Below, piece after piece: positions 47,840 to 58,452 of a stretch of 64,000 nucleotides of DNA. The notes below the pieces were generated by a model, which saw nothing but the letters and a program-made list of their open reading frames with translations, ran no database searches and was not told the DNA's origin. The DNA comes from Utricularia gibba (Eukaryota > Streptophyta > Magnoliopsida > Lamiales > Lentibulariaceae). Position 1 is the first letter of the stretch. Every line of letters starts with the position of its first letter. Where the stretch lies: contig NEEC01000002.1 of assembly GCA_002189035.1 (NCBI GenBank), forward strand, positions 3,038,001-3,102,000. Reading direction: 5' to 3'. Made by a program: the position numbers and the translations under genes.

Positions 47840-50083
47840 TCAACAGGTTCGTCTTTCCTCAGCCCTGAGAACTCCATATTTAACTGTTCCACGGGCATGG
47901 TTCTAGAGCATATATTTGCCAAATGCTCTATTATTCATCACATCAGACTGCTGTTTTTCATTCATTTCATTCTTAGACCTCTGGAGAAATGTATTGTTAA
48001 CCATGACTGGCGAGCTCCAACCGCCTGAGTGATTGATGTTTCTGGTTTCTGACATGATTGTAATGAAACTGATTCCATTGGAAAGAAATTGCATGATTCA
48101 TCCATCTTTCGCATTGGATATGATATTGTTGGCATCAACTGAGCAACTTTCGTTCATTCCTGAGTCGAGTCAATTGTACTTTGAGATATAGTACGCAGCA
48201 ACTGGAAGTGACATGATTACAAGAATGATCCACAGGTTAATTCCTGTAACCCATGAAAAATCCTTGAGTCATTGGATCATATAAAGATCATTCTGAGCTC
48301 ACCATCGGTTCCAGATTTTCATTCCTCGTATCTGATGAGAAAGCCAGTGAGGTTGCAACACCAATGTGAGTTTTCTTGTGACCCGCAAACTGCATGATTC
48401 TTCAGACCTCTCCCCCCACGTTGCCAAGAGCTTCTCATCTGGAGAGGCTTTAAAAACAGATGCATCCCAAATAGAGTTGTGACAAGTTCGGAACCTGTTA
48501 ATACCCTGAAAGCGACAGTTCATAAACTACAATTCAATATTTATTCAAGTTTCGATTTGGAACTGGAATCTTAAAGCTTGAATCGAAACTAAATTTATAA
48601 CACTTAATTTGATACTAAGTTTTAATCAGAAAAAAAAAACGTGTCATCTTATAGAAATTAACATTTTAGAAGTAATTTAGATATTTTAGAAGTATTATTA
48701 TATTTTGTGTTTTTGCTTAAAACTTTGGACTAAATCAATGATTTCATCTAAGTCTTAGTTTGATTTTATTTTTCTAAGTTACTATCATGCCCGAATATGT
48801 CACATCTTCGAGTGTGATGAGTTATGTACTACTGTAGGAAATAAGACACGAAATGAAAGTCTCAATTCATTCATTCTTTTCTTTAAAAAACTCGGATATA
48901 TTCAAAATAAGAAAATATTGGTATATTTAACATGAAAAATCTAACTTGGAGGCAGAAAAAAATATTAGGGAGTGAAATAGGATTGGGTAAACTTGGCTTC
49001 TCTTGTGGTAATTATCTCTCAGGAGTGTTACCATAAGAATTTTTGGGAACATACAAACCAGACGTCGTCTTTATTTCATGTGAATTATTATTTAAATTAC
49101 ACTATCTTATCACCTTTAGCGTTACCATTGTTGTTTATGTTATATTAGTTTTAGTTGAAACATAAAATGGATTTGAGTCTAAATTGGAGGGAAATAAAGA
49201 TGATCCTGATGAGGTAAAAAATTATGCTATTTGGATAAAGATTTAACCCAAGAATCTTAGATTAAATAAGTAACCTTACCAAGAAAGCTTAATAGATCAT
49301 TTAATCTATATAAGGATTTGAATATCAAGCTTTTAGAGAGAGTTTGGAGTTTTTGAGTCATTTTAGAAGTTTTATAATCGAATATAATATTTCATTTTTT
49401 TTGTTTACTTTCATTTTTCATTATTTTTCATATATTAAAGAAAAATATATGCATGTAAATACTTTCGGCTAAAAATATATGGTAAAGCCTTCCATTTACA
49501 ATTTATTGCATGTGTGATTGTTTTAATATTTTCATCGATATTTAATTTAAGTTTTGATTTTTTTGTAATGTTTTTTTACCAATATGTTCTTGATCATCAC
49601 AAAATTCTAATAGAATGTATAAAAATTCTAGATTGGCCTCAAATATTTAAGGAGAATGGTTCATTTAGATATAATTTTTAAGACGCATTTGAAATAATAT
49701 ATCTATGAGGGTATGAACTATAGAAGTTAGAAACGAATATGGAGAAAACGTGAGTTATCTTATGACATGACATGACTCTAATGGTATAACTAATTCTAAA
49801 ATCACATAAAATGAAAAACGATGTTGTAGTAGTTATAAGGTCCTATAGAACTTGCATAAGAAATCATTTCTTAAGGTTTATATGTGCACATAGGGGCTTT
49901 CTACATTGTAGAACTTTGATCCAAAATCAATTTTTATATTGTTTCAAAATCCATTTTTTTGTGTCATAATTTATTTTCAAATCATTTTAAGAAAATAATT
50001 AATCAATTTTCTATGAAGTCAATCTTACTTTATTTATTTCGATATTTTTTACATACTTGTAAAACTATTATTAAGTTTTTGGG
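47840..50083. other. Intergenic sequence downstream of the U-box gene
   Basis: The first 250 bp are probably 3' UTR. An antisense frame at 48299-48523 has ordinary composition but no family match and is not called. From about 48530 on, the sequence is AT-rich without genes. Confidence 0.5.
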
Positions 50084-50401
50084 ACAAAATACATATTTAC
50101 ATATTTAAAAAGTATGTATTGACAAAATACCTAAAGTAAAAAAAATGTTAGTAAAATACATGTTTTTTATATGTGTCAATAATTTTGTATAATGATACTT
50201 AGTGTAGTACTGGAATCTTATAATTCAGTTGAGTGGATTAGCAATGAATTAGTTGTAAAATCAGTTCCAATATGAAGTTTATCATTCAATGGAGTGGAGT
50301 AGCAATGAATGAATAACATTGCTATTGTACAAGCATGTATTTTGAACATTTTTCCAACCTTAGGATTTTGCAAATGACTTTTTCTGAAATGTGTATTTTG
50401 T
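50084..50401. mobile_element. MITE with inverted repeats of about 70 bp
   Basis: The left arm starts 'acaaaatacatattt' at 50084 and the right arm ends 'aaatgtgtattttgt' at 50401. They are imperfect reverse complements over about 70 bp, with shared blocks 'acaaaatac', 'aaaaagt' and 'aaaatacatg'. The interior carries two related copies of an 'agtggattagcaatgaat' or 'agtggagtagcaatgaat' segment. A similar left-arm sequence occurs at about 61205-61260, so this is a repeated family. There is no coding capacity. The superfamily is not determined. Confidence 0.65.
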
Positions 50402-50895
50402 TAATTTTCGGAAGTTTTTGACATCCATGATAGGGAAATTTATTCTTTGGATTTCTTTTCTTATTTCACTTATTGTTAATTTAACTCTTAAGAGTTTTTT
50501 ATATCATGTACACTTATGCAAGTGAATACTCTTATCTGTGTTGATTGCATAGGCATAGAGCTTAAATTGAACTATACTCACAAGACCTGAAAATTGATAG
50601 GACTTACTAGAGAATTAGGTTGAAAAGTAGGTGAGGGTACGAGCAATAAAGAGAAAAGCTATTTAGAAGGTATTCTAGACATTAAGGCAATTATCTAATA
50701 ATATCTAAATTAGATAGTGTACGAGAACAAACCCCAATGTAACAATAGAGGAAGGCACAACTTTGCTAACATATGAAAGAGTAGTAGGGAGGGAAATATA
50801 TCTAGGAGACATTATGGACATGAGTATAACTATCTAGTAATGCTTGATTGAACTAGATCTTCCGCATTTGTTAAGCTACAAAAGAGAAGTGGTAC
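50402..50895. other. Intergenic sequence next to tRNA-Ser
   Basis: No gene is supported. Two loosely related segments (about 50640-50710 and 50720-50850) share phrases such as 'agacatta' and 'tctagtaat', suggesting an old local duplication. Confidence 0.4.
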
Positions 50896-50900
50896 AAAAA
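50896..50900 (-). terminator. RNA polymerase III terminator of tRNA-Ser
   Basis: Five T on the minus strand lie 6 bp beyond the 3' end of the tRNA, the usual pol III stop signal. Confidence 0.7.
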
Positions 50901-50906
50901 CTGAAA

Positions 50907-50988
50907 CGTGGTCGGCAGGATTCGAACCTGCGCGGGCAGAGCCCACATGATTTCTAGTCATGCCCGATAACCACTCCGGCACGACCAC
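50907..50988 (-). tRNA. tRNA-Ser (anticodon AGA)
   Basis: The 82-nt minus-strand sequence folds as a class II tRNA with a long variable arm. The acceptor stem GTGGTCG pairs with CGACCAC and is followed by the Ser-type G discriminator. The anticodon loop CTAGAAA gives anticodon AGA (reads UCU). The TTCGAAT T-loop is present. A CAA motif lies just upstream of the 5' end and a T run follows the 3' end, both typical of plant nuclear tRNA genes. CCA is not encoded and there is no intron. Confidence 0.95.
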
Positions 50989-52887
50989 TTGGATTGTTAT
51001 GCTATTAATTTTGTTACAACTTAAGAGTTTACCAAGTTCATGTTAGACCAAGGCGCGAGGATATCCGGAGGACTTGAGATGATCAATGGAATACAAGGAG
51101 TGTTGGAGCATATTTAAAGCAGGCCTCCTTTGCGTCTTCGTGTGTATCTCTGGTGTTTAGAGAATTGAGCTTCTGTCCTTTCTCCATTCCATGCCATTGA
51201 ACAAGGCTTCAGAACTGCAAGCTTCTATAACATTAACCAATCAATCTTCTGGGATGCCCAGATCATGGCCACTCTTATGTCTCCTTATCGATTCCTTGCC
51301 AAAATTTATTTCTTTTGCAACTCTGGTTGAGTTGATGGTTCACTGAGTCAACGTTACCGGGTCGGGTTGATGGTTAAACGGTTTCATATCATGGGGTCCG
51401 AAAAAGTGCAGGATAGAAATGGGAACATGAGTTGCAGTTTGGTGGGATTTGTTTCTATTTATTGATTAGTGTGTTTTGGTCATTGGTGAAAACAAGAAAG
51501 TTACAATTTCTTGGTTCTGAGAGAGGTATGTGCTACTTGGGCCCCCTTGGTGATATACCTCTATCAAAATAATTACAATGATAAAATACCTTAGTTTTGA
51601 AATTTATGGTTCATTCGACTGAATTTATATTTATGTAATTTATAAAATACTTGAAATTTTAAATAATTTACAAATCAATTTTAAATTATAAGTAAAAAAT
51701 ATTAATATTATCATTTTTAATTAAAATGAATCATTTCAAATTCAATAAAAATAATGTATTACTTTAAATATATTTCATATTTATTTTTATATTTTTGTAG
51801 TATTTAAAAACTACAAAATATGTATTCATTATTGAATTTTGACATTGTAATTTAAATTATTTATAATTTTTGAAAATGGATGATTTTCAACATATATTAA
51901 AATTTATGTTACTTGAATTCCATCAATAACATATATAACTTATATATATTTATCTTCGTTAAATAATTTGTATATTATTGTACAATAAAAATATATGTTG
52001 TATTTAATATTTATTTAAAATTTACAATAAAATATCAATGTTCAGATACGCAAAATTCAACTGATAGTACATAAATTTTGTGATTGCTAAATTTCTTAAT
52101 AAAGTATTTGAATTTAGTATGCTATTAGCAAATCTTAATTTTGTATAGATACTTTAAAATATAGATAGATATATGGATGTATTGCATGAATTTTGAAATA
52201 CATTATATATATATATTATTGTTTAAATTTAGATTTATTTAAAATAATAAATCATTTTTATTTAAATTTAAATGATGAAATTTATAAATAGAAAACATAA
52301 TAATATGTTCATGAAAAGTATAAATATAATTTAAAGTTAATTTTTGAACATATTCAAAATTGAGATAATTTGCAAGTGAATAAATGTAAGTACAGATATA
52401 CAACTAATAAATTTAAACTAAGGTCTTTTGTCAACGTCAGGTATTTTCTAATTTCCCTATTTGAGTATTATATTTTCGGACCAGTTTTAAAACACAAACT
52501 AGAAGTAAATGATTGCAATGGATTGATTAACCATTTCTAAAAGTGTTCAGATTGATTAAAAAATGGTTCAGTTTTGGTTATATTAAGGACAATAACATCA
52601 TTAAATGATTATTTTAAACTAGAAGACAATAACTTTGTGTTATAGAGAGTGAATCGTCGCGTACAAAGCTGGTTTTAAGATATGTGATTTGATCCTAAAA
52701 AGGCTAGTAATGATATGGGTGTTAGTTAATATGTTTGAAAATCTAAAACCCGATGAGGATGAGTGCGGTGAATGTGATGTTGTAGTAGACACTTCCAAAT
52801 ACTTGCTTCATTTGGCATGCTACACATTGCCTTAACTTGCCCTTAGTGGAAGGAACTCGATGAACTGATTCTCCGACGCGGTACCTC
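50989..52887. other. AT-rich intergenic sequence
   Basis: The first 550 bp have ordinary composition and the rest to about 52500 is highly AT-rich. No coding exon or clear repeat is recognised. The last part holds the 3' UTR of the minus-strand WOX gene. Confidence 0.5.
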
Positions 52888-54024
52888 TCACAGCTCCATC
52901 CTCCTCATCCCACCGCCACCGCCACCGCCGTTGCCCTTCACCGGGAAAAGCTCAAGCGTCTGCGTGTCCTTGGAGGAGGCTCTGGCGGCCAACCTGTGTT
53001 CGTACGCGTTGCCTTCAATTTGGTCTGTCACTTTATCTGCTGAAAAGTCTTCCAACGACAAGGCAAATGGTCTGCGGGCTTCAGCAGCGGCCGTCTGCGT
53101 CTGCGTCTGCGTCTGCATCCCCTGCTGCGCCTGCCATGACATAATCAAAGCGATGGTGGGAAAAGAAAGGTGGTGAGTTAATTTGTGCACGCACTTTTAC
53201 CAAGGAAATTCTTGGGACAGATTTCAAACACAAAGGAAACAACAGCAGCCTTTTGCTGTCGTCCCCATTGACTTTATAGGCTGCAGATGCCATGTTGATA
53301 ATTACTCCATAATTTTTCTACTGCGTGGTCTCTTTAAAGTCAGATGTCGTGTTCTGTGCACACAGCTTACTTCACTGTTCACATCTCCTTTTCCTTTGTC
53401 CTCACTTCGCTACCAACAATATGCATGAAAATGCTCACAATGCTTACCCTCAGAGGTGTTCTGCTGTTTGGGGAAGCGCAGGATTTGTCAAACCAGTGTG
53501 GACCAGAGCATTTCCTCGAGTCTGCAGATCAGTCACCATCTTTTCAATTGAGTTTTTTGGGAAGAATTGGATGTGGGAAGGAAACCTCCGTAAGTTGTCG
53601 AGAGAGCATACCTGACTCCTTTGTCTGCTCCGAAATCTCGAACTTGCAAACAGCAAGGGGCTCGAGGAGGCGGCGCTTCTTCTGCTTTTCCCTGGCTTTG
53701 TGATTCTGAAACCAGTAGAAGACGTTCTTGCCTTCGATCCGCCCGAACCGGCGCAGCTTAGAAACGATTTGCTGAATTTCTTCGCTGGTCGGAGTTCTTA
53801 TACCGCGTCTGTACATTTCTTCGAGAAATTGCAGCTGCTCGCGCGTTGGGCTCCATCGTCCACTCATCACCATTTTCTCTGTGATGATCGATTTCTCCCA
53901 CTTGACTCCATAATCCATCAGCCCGCCGGCTAGAAAAACCAAAAAGTTAAGCAACTGCGGATGAAACCGTTCCTTGTGGTGTGTACATACCTAGGCATTG
54001 GTCCATGGATGGTGACCCAAGCAT
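52888..54024 (-). CDS. WUSCHEL-related homeobox (WOX) transcription factor, WUS clade
   Basis: WOX proteins are nuclear homeodomain factors controlling stem-cell niches and organ outgrowth. Exons, in coding order, are 53991-54024, 53612-53929, 53201-53280 and 52888-53130. They join in phase and give 224 residues. The homeodomain (about residues 33-95) reads '[20 protein letters not shown]', then '[12 protein letters not shown]' and '[19 protein letters not shown]', which is diagnostic for the WUS clade. Two hydrophobic repressor-like motifs follow: 'RLLLFPL' in exon 3 and 'TLELFPV' (WUS box) in exon 4, with 'LSLEDF' between them. Exon 4 also carries a (QT)4 repeat and seven glycines. The start at 54024 has a weak context; ATGs in exon 2 (MDYGVKW or MVMSGRW, the latter with an AAAATGG context) are alternatives. 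Subclade (WOX1, 2, 3, 5 or 6) is not certain. Confidence 0.88.
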
Positions 54025-54131
54025 GAATCGGCCTTCCCTTGAAACCTGCCGGCTTGGAGAATGCTTGCGGCGATCGGCGACGGCTTCTGGATGTACCCGC
54101 GGCGGAGCTCCTCCATCAGCGTCGCTCTCAT
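53991..54131 (-). promoter_or_regulatory. Upstream ORF overlapping the WOX start
   Basis: An ORF of 46 codons starts at ATG 54131 (G at -3) and ends in TAG, whose last base is the last base of exon 1. It begins MRATLMEELRRGY and overlaps the predicted WOX start (54024) in another frame. If transcription starts near the TATA box at 54227-54234, it lies in the 5' leader and could reduce translation of the main frame. It could also mean that the true WOX start is in exon 2. Confidence 0.4.
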
Positions 54132-54226
54132 GGCAGGTGCACTTGAAATGACCGGGAATGTGAAGAGGAATGTCTGTGACTTGATGGGAGAGAATGTTCA
54201 GACAGGAAAAAGTTAGCGTGGAAGGC

Positions 54227-54234
54227 TTCTTATA
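54227..54234 (-). promoter_or_regulatory. TATA box of the WOX gene
   Basis: The minus strand reads TATAAGAA about 200 bp upstream of the predicted ATG at 54024. It predicts transcription start near 54200. Confidence 0.45.
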
Positions 54235-56348
54235 AGACGCATGAGGCGACGAGTGGGTCTCTTTATTTTCCCCTCTTTTAATATATGTAAAATAAATATA
54301 ATATACACCTGTATGGGCCGATACTGTGGGCCCATTACTTCGGCCTTTCCGCAGTGAATCCAATAGTAAACGCCGCCATCAGGCCCTCGTCTTTAAGATC
54401 ATTATTTCTACCTCGTTTCTTTAAATTTGTCTTTTACACCTGATTTTAGAAATAAATATGGGACCCATTCATATAATTGTTCTGTTTTGATATTTTATAT
54501 ACATCCATGATAGCTAATATAAAATAATTTATTTAATTTAAAACTATAGAATAGTATATTAATGAAACATAAAAAAACATTGTTTTATTTTATAGTACAA
54601 ATCACAATGTAAACATAAATTTAAGGACATGTTTTGTAATTTATAGTTATGCTGCATATTATGTAAATAAAATTATTTTTGAAATTATATTATAGAATTC
54701 ATTTGATATTATAAAATTGTGTTTGTGGTATAACATAAATTATCTTATAAAATTTATTAAATGAAATATATATTATAAATGTTAATATATTAATTTATTA
54801 TACAAATTAATATTATCATATAAATATATTTTTAGAATAAATAAAAATAAGGTTGAGAAACAAGTGTTTAGTGAAATGAGTATAAAGAAAATGAAAAGGC
54901 AGCGTCACGCGGGAAGGACAATTTCACCATACTCAAGTCGATAGCTATTGAATAATATAATTTTTTTAATTAATTTCTTATTTAATCACCAAAATAAAAA
55001 TTTAATAAATTCAATCATTTCTAAAATTAATCACAAAATTTCAATTTTTAGAATGATTAATAATTTATTTTTAGATTGAAAATAAATAATAATTTTTATT
55101 TTTCCTAATTTATATATTTATAATTAAAATTGCTACGAAGATGTAAATATTAATTGATATTCCTTTTATAATTTTATGATGAATCCCACCCCATAAGATG
55201 GATGATATAGAAAAAGTCATAATTGAACACTTAACAAATACATTTTTGTAGAAGAGTTCCCTCACAAAGGGCTATTTCCCAAAATGTCCAACCAACAACC
55301 AAAAATGAGGAAACATTTGGTTCAATATAAAAGATATGGTCAAAGTAGATGATGAAAGAGGAAAACTTATGTCAAATTCTACATTTTTTATAGATATATA
55401 ATAATACAATAAAATAATAAATGGACTGTTGGAGAAACAAAAATATGAACAAATGTTTTCCAGCTTTTGTATCATTTTATGATTTTCTACACATTATCAT
55501 AATATCATTTTTTTTACAGATGTTTGAATACCTTAGATGTTTCTATTTTTCTTAAAATTAGCAAATTTATTTGCCTCTTTTTTATTTCCAAATTCATAAA
55601 TTATTTAATTTAATAGAAAATATTCTTAAAAACTCACAGAATCCATAACAATATAATTCAAAATTAATGAACATGATTCAATATATAACAAAAAGGGATT
55701 CAACATAAACCTATGACTAAATCAAAAAATGGATTGAATCTATTTTTAAAACCTTTTTTTAGAACACACAGAAAATTTTTAATTGAGAAGATTGATAAGG
55801 ATAAGAATGAATTACATCTTATCATGAGCACTCTTGAATAGATTTTTTTTTTATTTGGGCATCATAGGAAACATTGGAAGCTACCATACAAATAATGAAA
55901 TGTGGCTGCTTTTGGTGACATAGGCAACATAAATAAATCTTAGATTGAACATCTCTAGAAAGGAACATTCCATCACACACAACAAACTGTAAATCTGGGT
56001 TATACATTTTTTTGCAAATAAACCTATTTATTATAAATAAAACATTAAAATTATATTGTAAAATGGTTTATATAAACATTGATTATTATATTGAACATTT
56101 ACTATTTTTTATTTTTTAATATAAAACTATTTTGAAATATCAAAGTTTGATTATAAAATTTATATCTCAATAGTAAAATTTTATTACATCATTTGTTTTT
56201 GGTAAACATATTCAAATCGATAAACGTTCATATGCGAAAAACTATTCATGACTTACATAAAGTATTTACATAACTCATATAACAATGTTTATGAAAATTC
56301 TTATCTTACATGAGTTTGGTTAATCAAATGGATTTTATATTTTTAATC

Positions 56349-56398
<50 letters not shown>

Positions 56399-56832
56399 AA
56401 TATAATAATATTTTGAATGAATATTCATAGAACTTATTTATCATTCATACTTTTAATTATACTGTTTTCCTATTTAAACAAATGATGAAATAACGTATTC
56501 TATCAAAATATTTTAAATGATTTGAATTGGCGTTGAATGTTTTCAACGGTTGGACTGAATGGGAAGGACAAGAGCAACAAATTATCAAGTTGCACTGCAC
56601 CTAAGACTCTTGGGGCGCCTCATATTTATGAGAGTTGAGACAACATAGCTCGCATCTGTTCCTCTGTGTTTATCAGCATGCATCTTCTTCTTGTTCCTCA
56701 ATGCAACTCCTCCCATTTTGCCGCCATTGACTGCACCGTAAGAACCTATTCAAAACCGCCATTCTGCTCTCCTTGTATGTCCCCTCTAATCCTTTTACTC
56801 TGATTCGGTCACCCGGGGAGCGTCTCCAAACA
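54235..56832. other. Shared upstream region of the divergent WOX and CLE genes
   Basis: The 2.8 kb between the two start codons is AT-rich and gene-free. It includes a GC-richer proximal promoter next to WOX (to about 54420) and one next to CLE (from about 56540). A short antisense frame at 55822-56007 is not recognised. Confidence 0.55.
56354..56396. repeat. (TA)n microsatellite
   Basis: An uninterrupted TA dinucleotide run of 43 bp. It lies about 440 bp upstream of the CLE start codon and is likely polymorphic in length. Confidence 0.95.
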
Positions 56833-57102
56833 ATGGCTTCCAGAAGAGAACAATGCACACCCGTTTCCCAGTTCCTTGTGTTTTCAGTTGGGTTGATCCT
56901 ACTTCTCTCGGAAGCTCCCTCCTTGGCCGCCGAAGCAAACACAAGTTCCAGAGGTTTGAGTCGGAAAACTCAGTTTTTCCATTCTAATCCTTCAACCTTG
57001 CGAACGAACCAGCATCGCCGGGGAAAGCGGCCGTCACCGGAGAACCTGTACCGAGATGACAAGAGATTCGTGCATTCGGGCCCAAATCCGCTTCACAACT
57101 AA
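56833..57102 (+). CDS. CLE peptide precursor, CLE16/17-like
   Basis: CLE genes encode secreted prepropeptides whose C-terminal 12 residues form a signalling peptide perceived by leucine-rich-repeat receptor kinases. This intronless gene encodes 89 residues. A signal peptide lies at about 1-33 (hydrophobic core 'FLVFSVGLILLL', then 'SLAAEA'). A variable basic region follows, and the CLE motif RFVHSGPNPLHN forms the exact C-terminus (78-89), preceded by a basic 'DDK' processing context. His at motif position 4 instead of the usual Pro is shared with Arabidopsis CLE16 and CLE17. I chose MASRREQ as the start because the longer frame to 56773 begins with TTG. It is transcribed away from the WOX gene. 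Confidence 0.93.
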   Translation: MASRREQCTPVSQFLVFSVGLILLLSEAPSLAAEANTSSRGLSRKTQFFHSNPSTLRTNQHRRGKRPSPENLYRDDKRFVHSGPNPLHN

Positions 57103-57824
57103 CCTTCGGATCCTATGCAATTCCGTGTGTGATCGGATGTACAACTTGTATGAGAAAGAGATGGAGTTAAGTTCTGAATCAAAATTAATGTTAGGGACGC
57201 AGAGCAGAAGGGGGAGCTGCTGCTGCTGCTGCTGCGTGTTTGAAGCGAGGAAAAAGGGAAGATAATGACTAGATGATGATGGTCGTCAATGCTTTCTGCT
57301 CCCCATTGCTGCAGCTTTTCTTTCTTTTTTTTTTTTCTGGTTGTGTGTGTCTTCTGTTCTGTTCAGCATTTACTGTCTTGTATTAATGGCTGTTGTTGTT
57401 CTACATTTACTTTTTTCTCAAACTTCCCGTCTCTACTCACGCTCTTCTTTACAACAATTCTATTCCATCACTTCCAATATATTATTAATGAATGGCCCAA
57501 GATGACGGCTCTCGAGCTTATGCCGAGCAGCTGAATGAGAGGGTTTGGTATTTTTAATAGACGTAACTCGTTTTCAGTTACGAGATTGTGTGGGAATTCA
57601 TTGACTGGATTTTTCGTTTTGCCAGAATATGACCAGAAGTTCATGCCCAAGAAAATTCGCAGCTGCAAAAGAAACAAACAAAGAAAGAGAATTGCAAATA
57701 CAGAAACCATGAACACCAATCAATCAATTCTGATGGGGAAAAAGTTATGCTGCTGATGTAAAAACAAATGGGGCAAACTCACTAACACCACTTGACAGAG
57801 AGCATGGCTTGGCATCACTGCAGT
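57103..57824. other. Intergenic region between convergent CLE and DUF7054 genes
   Basis: The left part is the CLE 3' UTR and contains a (CTG)n-type run at about 57219-57236. T-rich tracts at 57318-57335 and 57410-57480 follow. The right end includes the 3' UTR of the minus-strand DUF7054 gene. Short frames on both strands are not recognised. Confidence 0.5.
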
Positions 57825-58452
57825 TCATTGAGAAGGTATCTTGAGGTTGAGGGATTTGTTCAACCAGGACTTCCAACTCCCTCCCTTTGGAGGCGACTCT
57901 AGCGACTTCTCCGTCTCAGCTTCCGGCATCTTGAAGAGCATGAAGTTCCTGACACCAGCAGAACCAATTGCCTCCCATGGATTTATAGCTGAAAAACACA
58001 GCAGAAGTTCGCACTGCTCAAATAACCATTGCCATGTCGTGTCTCCAACATTTAGCTAGACAAACTATGAAGAAACACTAAAACAGACGGTAGCCAGCCA
58101 TTACAATGCCGTATCCAGCATGCATAAAACCATATGAAGAAATACTAAAAATCTGAAGTTGATTCCAACGCATCCGCAAGGTAATGGAAGCATGTGTCAA
58201 AAACATTATGAATTCGGCACCTTCAGATCTAGACATTGGGCAGTAAAGAACGAAGTTCTTCAAATCAGATCCTAACACAGGGAGCCTTCCCTCACGCGCA
58301 TACTTCTTCAACGCTGTACGAATCACAGAGGCAACAAGTTCATCCTCATGGACTACAAACCGAATCGGTCCGGCACTTCCAACAACGTTAATGCTAATCA
58401 AGATTTGCCTGCCCTTAGAAGGAACACTCTTCTTCTGCTTATACCGCAACAT
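57825..58452 (-). CDS. DUF7054 (At4g22758-like) protein
   Basis: A small plant protein of unknown function with a ubiquitin-like DUF7054 domain. Exon 1 is 58221-58452 and exon 2 is 57825-57988, joined in phase across a 232-nt intron, giving 131 residues. The domain covers about residues 15-95: 'QILISINVVGSAGPIRFVVH', 'ALKKYAREGRLPVLGSDL' and 'NFVLYCP' in exon 1, then 'AINPWEAIGSAGVRNFML' in exon 2. The tail ends 'SWLNKSLNLKIPSQ'. The start ATG at 58452 (MLRYKQKK) is the first in-frame Met; the longer frame to 58485 begins with TTG. An upstream coding exon cannot be excluded, but the short N-terminus fits a known subgroup. It converges with the CLE gene. Confidence 0.83.

Noticed and set aside
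47263-47922. 219-codon antisense open frame
   Set aside because: It is the mirror frame of the ARM-repeat exon of the U-box gene, whose sense frame is clearly coding.
48299-48523. Antisense frame downstream of the U-box gene, possibly an exon
   Set aside because: Composition is gene-like, but no partner exon or family match was found.
54025-54363. Extension of the WOX frame upstream to 54363
   Set aside because: The frame passes through the TATA-like element and leader; it has no WOX-like sequence and is unlikely to be translated.
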